Origin: Azospirillum thermophilum
Lineage (GTDB): Bacteria > Pseudomonadota > Alphaproteobacteria > Azospirillales > Azospirillaceae
Direction of reading: 5' to 3'
NCBI RefSeq assembly: GCF_003130795.1
Contig: NZ_CP029353.1
Span: forward strand, 1,751,501-1,815,500
Length of the DNA: 64,000 nucleotides
A program made the translations under genes and the position numbers. Shown here piece by piece: positions 61,619 to 64,000 of this stretch (position 1 is its first letter; each line of letters opens with the position of its first letter). Below the pieces are notes generated by a model that was not told the DNA's origin, did not search any database, and was given only the letters and a program-made list of their open reading frames with translations.

Positions 61619-62128
61619 CTAGTTCCCCTCCGGACCGGCATCCAGCCCGCGCGCCAGCGCCGCGACGGTGCCGTAGCCGACCTGGTCGGTCGGGTCGATC
61701 TCCGCCATCTTGTCGAGGATGCGCAGCGCGTCCGCCCGGTTGTGGCGGCGCAGCTCGATGAAGGCCAGCGCCTTCATGGTGAACAGGAAGAAGCGCGCCG
61801 GGCCGGCCGCCGCCCAGTCGGTGGTCGATGCCGTCAGGCGGGACCAGTCCGCCGGGAACCCGCCGGCGCGCGCCGCGGCGTCCAGGCCGATGCGGGCCAC
61901 CCGCTCGGCCTCCGTCAGCTTCTTCTGGTTGAAGTAGAATTTGTAGAGCGCGTAATAGACCGGCAGCACCTTCGGCGCGCGCCGGTGCGCCTCCCACAGC
62001 AGGGCCTCGCAGCGTTTCGGCTCGTCGCGCGCCTGCACCGCCTCGCGCAGCAGATCGTCGATAGGCTCGGGCACGTCCCCGAAGGCCATGCGGCCATTGG
62101 ACATGCGCAGTTCGACCGGCCGGTCCAT
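61619..62128 (-). CDS. TPR-like protein next to the nifU operon
   Basis: A 169-aa soluble protein that I do not recognise by name. It reads EPIDDLLREAVQARDEPKRCEALLWEAHRRAPKVLPVYYALYKFYFNQKKLTEAERVARIGLDAAARAG, then FFLFTMKALAFIELRRHNRADALRILDKMAEIDPTDQVGYGTVAALARGL; the helix-turn-helix spacing and the ADALRILDKMAEIDP text are TPR-like. Similar small TPR proteins sit in other Azospirillum-type nif clusters. ATG 62128 has GAGGAGGGG upstream. It is divergent from iscA-nifU-nifS and shares their 329-bp upstream region. Confidence 0.7.
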   Translation of the reverse strand: MDRPVELRMSNGRMAFGDVPEPIDDLLREAVQARDEPKRCEALLWEAHRRAPKVLPVYYALYKFYFNQKKLTEAERVARIGLDAAARAGGFPADWSRLTASTTDWAAAGPARFFLFTMKALAFIELRRHNRADALRILDKMAEIDPTDQVGYGTVAALARGLDAGPEGN

Positions 62129-62270
62129 CGCTCCCCTCCTCTGTCTTCTGGCTGACAAGCCCGGTTCATTGGCTGACAAGCCTGACCATCCGACGCACCG
62201 ACGACAGCACCAGGAAACCCGCGCCGACCGGCAAAGACCATAGAGAAATTGTGCGTCCTATCGTCGCATC

Positions 62271-62286
62271 TGTCGCAAAATCGACA
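62271..62286 (+). promoter_or_regulatory. NifA upstream activator sequence of iscA-nifUS
   Basis: TGT (62271-62273), ten bases, ACA (62284-62286), 99 bp before the sigma54 promoter start. Confidence 0.8.
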
Positions 62287-62385
62287 GGCGGCGGAGCCGA
62301 CAAAATCGTTCGCCATCCGAACATTGTCAGGATTGCGCCAGCCCGCCCGCATCTGACAATCCTTTTAGATCAGTGCCTTAGCAGT

Positions 62386-62401
62386 TGGCCCGCCGCTTGC
62401 T
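62386..62401 (+). promoter_or_regulatory. Sigma54 (-24/-12) promoter of iscA-nifUS
   Basis: TGGCCCGCCGCTTGCT: GG (62387-62388) and GC (62399-62400) ten bases apart. It is 57 bp before the iscA ATG. Confidence 0.88.
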
Positions 62402-62457
62402 TTATTCCGTGGCAGAGTGGCCGGTCCCCCGGCAGCGCGGCAACGAGGAGGCGGAAC

Positions 62458-62847
62458 ATGGTGACCCTGACGGATGCGGCGGTGTCCACCCTGGAGCGGG
62501 TCCTGGCGAAGTCGGGCGGTGCCGCCGCCGGGCTGCGCATCGCGGTGACCGACGGCGGCTGCGCCGGGCTGAAGTACCAGATGGGGCTGGAGGCGGCGGC
62601 CGGCAGCGACGACGCGGTGCTGACCTTCGGCCCGGTGACCATCTTCGTCGATTCCGGCAGCCAGCCCTTCCTCAGCGGCGTGGTCGTCGACTTCGTCGAG
62701 GGGATCGAGGGCTCCGGCTTCAGGTTCGACAACCCCAACGCGACCAAGAGCTGCGGCTGCGGCAAGTCCTTCTCGGCGGGCGGCGCGGCGCCCGGCGGCA
62801 CCTGCGCCCCCTCGCCGTCCGGCTGCGGCTCCTCCGCGACGCACTGA
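62458..62847 (+). CDS. A-type Fe-S carrier protein (IscA/HesB family), nif-linked
   Basis: A 129-aa protein: [38 protein letters not shown] with the first Cys (C35), and C99 and C101 (KSCGCGKSF), the invariant C-x63-C-x-C set. It carries Fe-S clusters from NifU to target proteins and is often called IscA-nif. A Gly/Cys/Ser/Pro tail ([14 protein letters not shown]) with two more Cys is unusual. ATG 62458 has GAGGAGG upstream. nifU starts 40 bp later. Confidence 0.93.
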   Translation: MVTLTDAAVSTLERVLAKSGGAAAGLRIAVTDGGCAGLKYQMGLEAAAGSDDAVLTFGPVTIFVDSGSQPFLSGVVVDFVEGIEGSGFRFDNPNATKSCGCGKSFSAGGAAPGGTCAPSPSGCGSSATH

Positions 62848-62887
62848 CATCGTCCCCACGGCGCTCACCCAGGAAAGGCACAGCGAC

Positions 62888-63808
62888 ATGTGGAACTACA
62901 CCGACAAGGTCAAGGAACACTTCTTCAACCCGAAGAACTCGGGCGTGCTGGACGACGCCAACGCGGTCGGCGAGGTCGGCTCCATCACCTGCGGCGACGC
63001 GCTGAAGCTGATGATGAAGGTCGACGCCGACACGCAGCTCATCCGGGAGGCGAAGTTCCAGACCTTCGGCTGCGGCTCCGCCATCGCGTCGAGCTCGGCG
63101 CTGACCGAGATGATCATCGGCAAGACGGTGGACGAGGCGCTGACCCTGACCAACCGCGACATCGCGGAGTATCTCGGCGGGCTGCCGCCGGAGAAGATGC
63201 ACTGCTCCGTCATGGGCGCCGAGGCGCTGCGCGCCGCCATCGCCAACTACAAGGGCGAGGCGTGGGAGGACGACCACGAGGAAGGCGAGCTGGTCTGCAA
63301 GTGCTTCGGCGTCGACGCCGCGATGATCGAGCGCGCGGTGACCGTCAACGGCCTGACCACGCTGGAGGAGGTCACCCACTACACCAAGGCCGGCGGCTCC
63401 TGCCAGACCTGCCACGAGAAGATCGAGGAGGTGCTGGAGGAGGTGCTCGCCAAGTCGGGCGCCCTCAAGCCCGCCGCCCGCCATGCCCCCGGCACCGTCG
63501 GGCTCGACGCCATCAAGCCGCTGGCGCCCAAGGCCGAGGCGCCGGCCGCGCCGAAGCTGACCAACGTGCAGCGCATGCAGGCCATCATGACCGCGATCGA
63601 GGAGATGCGCCCGCAGATCCGGCGCGACGGCGGCGACGTGGAGCTGGTGGACATCGACGGCAAGGACATCTACGTCCGGCTGTCCGGCGCCTGCTCCGGC
63701 TGCTCGCAGTCGGCCGGCACCATGATGGGCGTGCAGATGAAGCTGGTCGAGGCGCTCGGCGAGTTCGTCCGCGTCAAGCCGGCCTCCCTCATGACGGCGG
63801 GGGTGTGA
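62888..63808 (+). CDS. nifU: Nitrogenase Fe-S cluster scaffold NifU
   Basis: A 306-aa three-domain scaffold. N-terminal IscU-like domain with C35, C62 and C106; central [2Fe-2S] domain (Fer2_BFD) with C137, C139, C172 and C175; C-terminal Nfu domain with CSGC (C269, C272). All cluster ligands are present. It assembles transient [4Fe-4S] clusters for NifH and other nif proteins, using sulfur from NifS. A flexible Pro/Ala linker lies near 195-225. nifS begins 4 bp after its stop. Confidence 0.98.
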   Translation: MWNYTDKVKEHFFNPKNSGVLDDANAVGEVGSITCGDALKLMMKVDADTQLIREAKFQTFGCGSAIASSSALTEMIIGKTVDEALTLTNRDIAEYLGGLPPEKMHCSVMGAEALRAAIANYKGEAWEDDHEEGELVCKCFGVDAAMIERAVTVNGLTTLEEVTHYTKAGGSCQTCHEKIEEVLEEVLAKSGALKPAARHAPGTVGLDAIKPLAPKAEAPAAPKLTNVQRMQAIMTAIEEMRPQIRRDGGDVELVDIDGKDIYVRLSGACSGCSQSAGTMMGVQMKLVEALGEFVRVKPASLMTAGV

Positions 63809-63812
63809 GGCC

Positions 63813-64000
63813 ATGACGAAGGGCATCTACCTCGACAACAACGCCACCACCCGCGTCGATCCCGAGGTGCTGGCGGAGATGCTGCCGCTCTTCACCGAGC
63901 AGTTCGGCAACCCCTCCTCCATGCACGGCTTCGGCGCCGCGGTCGGCGGCAAGATCGAATGGGCGCGCAAGCAGGTCCAGGCCCTGCTGGGCGCCGCCCA
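63813..64000 (+). CDS. nifS: Cysteine desulfurase NifS, N-terminal part
   Basis: The window ends 62 codons into the gene. The text MTKGIYLDNNATTRVDPEVL, then EQFGNPSSMHGFGAAVGG, is the N-terminus of class I cysteine desulfurases (NifS/IscS). PLP-Lys and catalytic Cys lie beyond the window. It supplies sulfur to NifU, with which it is coupled (4-bp gap). Confidence 0.97.
   Translation, partial: MTKGIYLDNNATTRVDPEVLAEMLPLFTEQFGNPSSMHGFGAAVGGKIEWARKQVQALLGAA

Larger units (their letters stand above)
62129..62457. other. Divergent regulatory region for the TPR gene and iscA-nifU-nifS
   Basis: 329 bp. It holds a NifA site (62271-62286), a sigma54 promoter reading right (62386-62401), a weak IHF-like site (62368-62380) and a 13-bp direct repeat tggctgacaagcc at 62150-62162 and 62170-62182 near the TPR gene start. 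No leftward sigma54 site was found. Confidence 0.7.

Overview
The window is GC-rich chromosomal DNA from a nitrogen-fixing alphaproteobacterium, most likely Azospirillum or a close relative in the Rhodospirillales. The main reasons are a molybdenum nitrogenase cluster (nifHDK, nifENX, fdxB, an IscA-type carrier gene, nifU, nifS), a draT-draG-draB nitrogenase-switch operon beside nifH, divK-pleD cell-cycle regulators, an EipB-like envelope protein, and the alphaproteobacterial order dprA-topA-rnr-S41 protease-rpmG. No database search was possible; assignments rest on motifs, lengths and gene order.

Layout. 1-6.7 kb: the end of an HD-domain hydrolase, ccoG, a threonine/serine dehydratase, a MoxR ATPase and a NIT-domain chemoreceptor. 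6.8-16.1 kb: dprA, topA, a DUF2459 protein, rnr, an S41 protease, rpmG. 16.2-22.7 kb, all on the minus strand: a 2-hydroxyacid dehydrogenase, a diguanylate cyclase, a bacteriophytochrome histidine kinase, divK and pleD. 22.8-29.6 kb: an EipB-like protein, a small unknown, aspS, rnd, a degenerate EAL-like protein and a CYTH protein. 29.6-41.5 kb: an FAD protein, DUF3891, BON and YciE-type proteins, a Na+/H+ antiporter, an AmpR-like regulator, tRNA-Val(GAC), an N-formylglutamate amidohydrolase-like enzyme, otsA-glk, a UDG-like enzyme and phhB. 41.6-45.5 kb: azoR, a class II glutamine amidotransferase, draB, draG, draT. 45.8-47.9 kb: a GH19 endolysin-like gene and an unrecognised 431-aa gene. 48-64 kb: the nif cluster, interrupted by a chemoreceptor and a TRIC-type channel (between nifK and nifE) and by a hydrolase flanked by two transposase remnants (between fdxB and iscA-nifU).

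The nif genes fall into three visible units. Each of nifH, nifE and iscA has a -24/-12 sigma54 promoter with an upstream TGT-N10-ACA NifA site, and nifH also has a full IHF consensus in between. NifHDK is the enzyme; NifE, NifN, NifX and two NifX-associated proteins belong to FeMo-cofactor assembly; FdxB carries electrons; the A-type carrier, NifU and NifS build Fe-S clusters. DraT and DraG reversibly ADP-ribosylate NifH, whose target Arg101 is present.

Five genes (a threonine dehydratase, topA, rnr, glk, draT) are each out of frame by what looks like one lost G or C. Because topA is normally essential and all five repair with one base, I read these as sequence errors, not pseudogenes.
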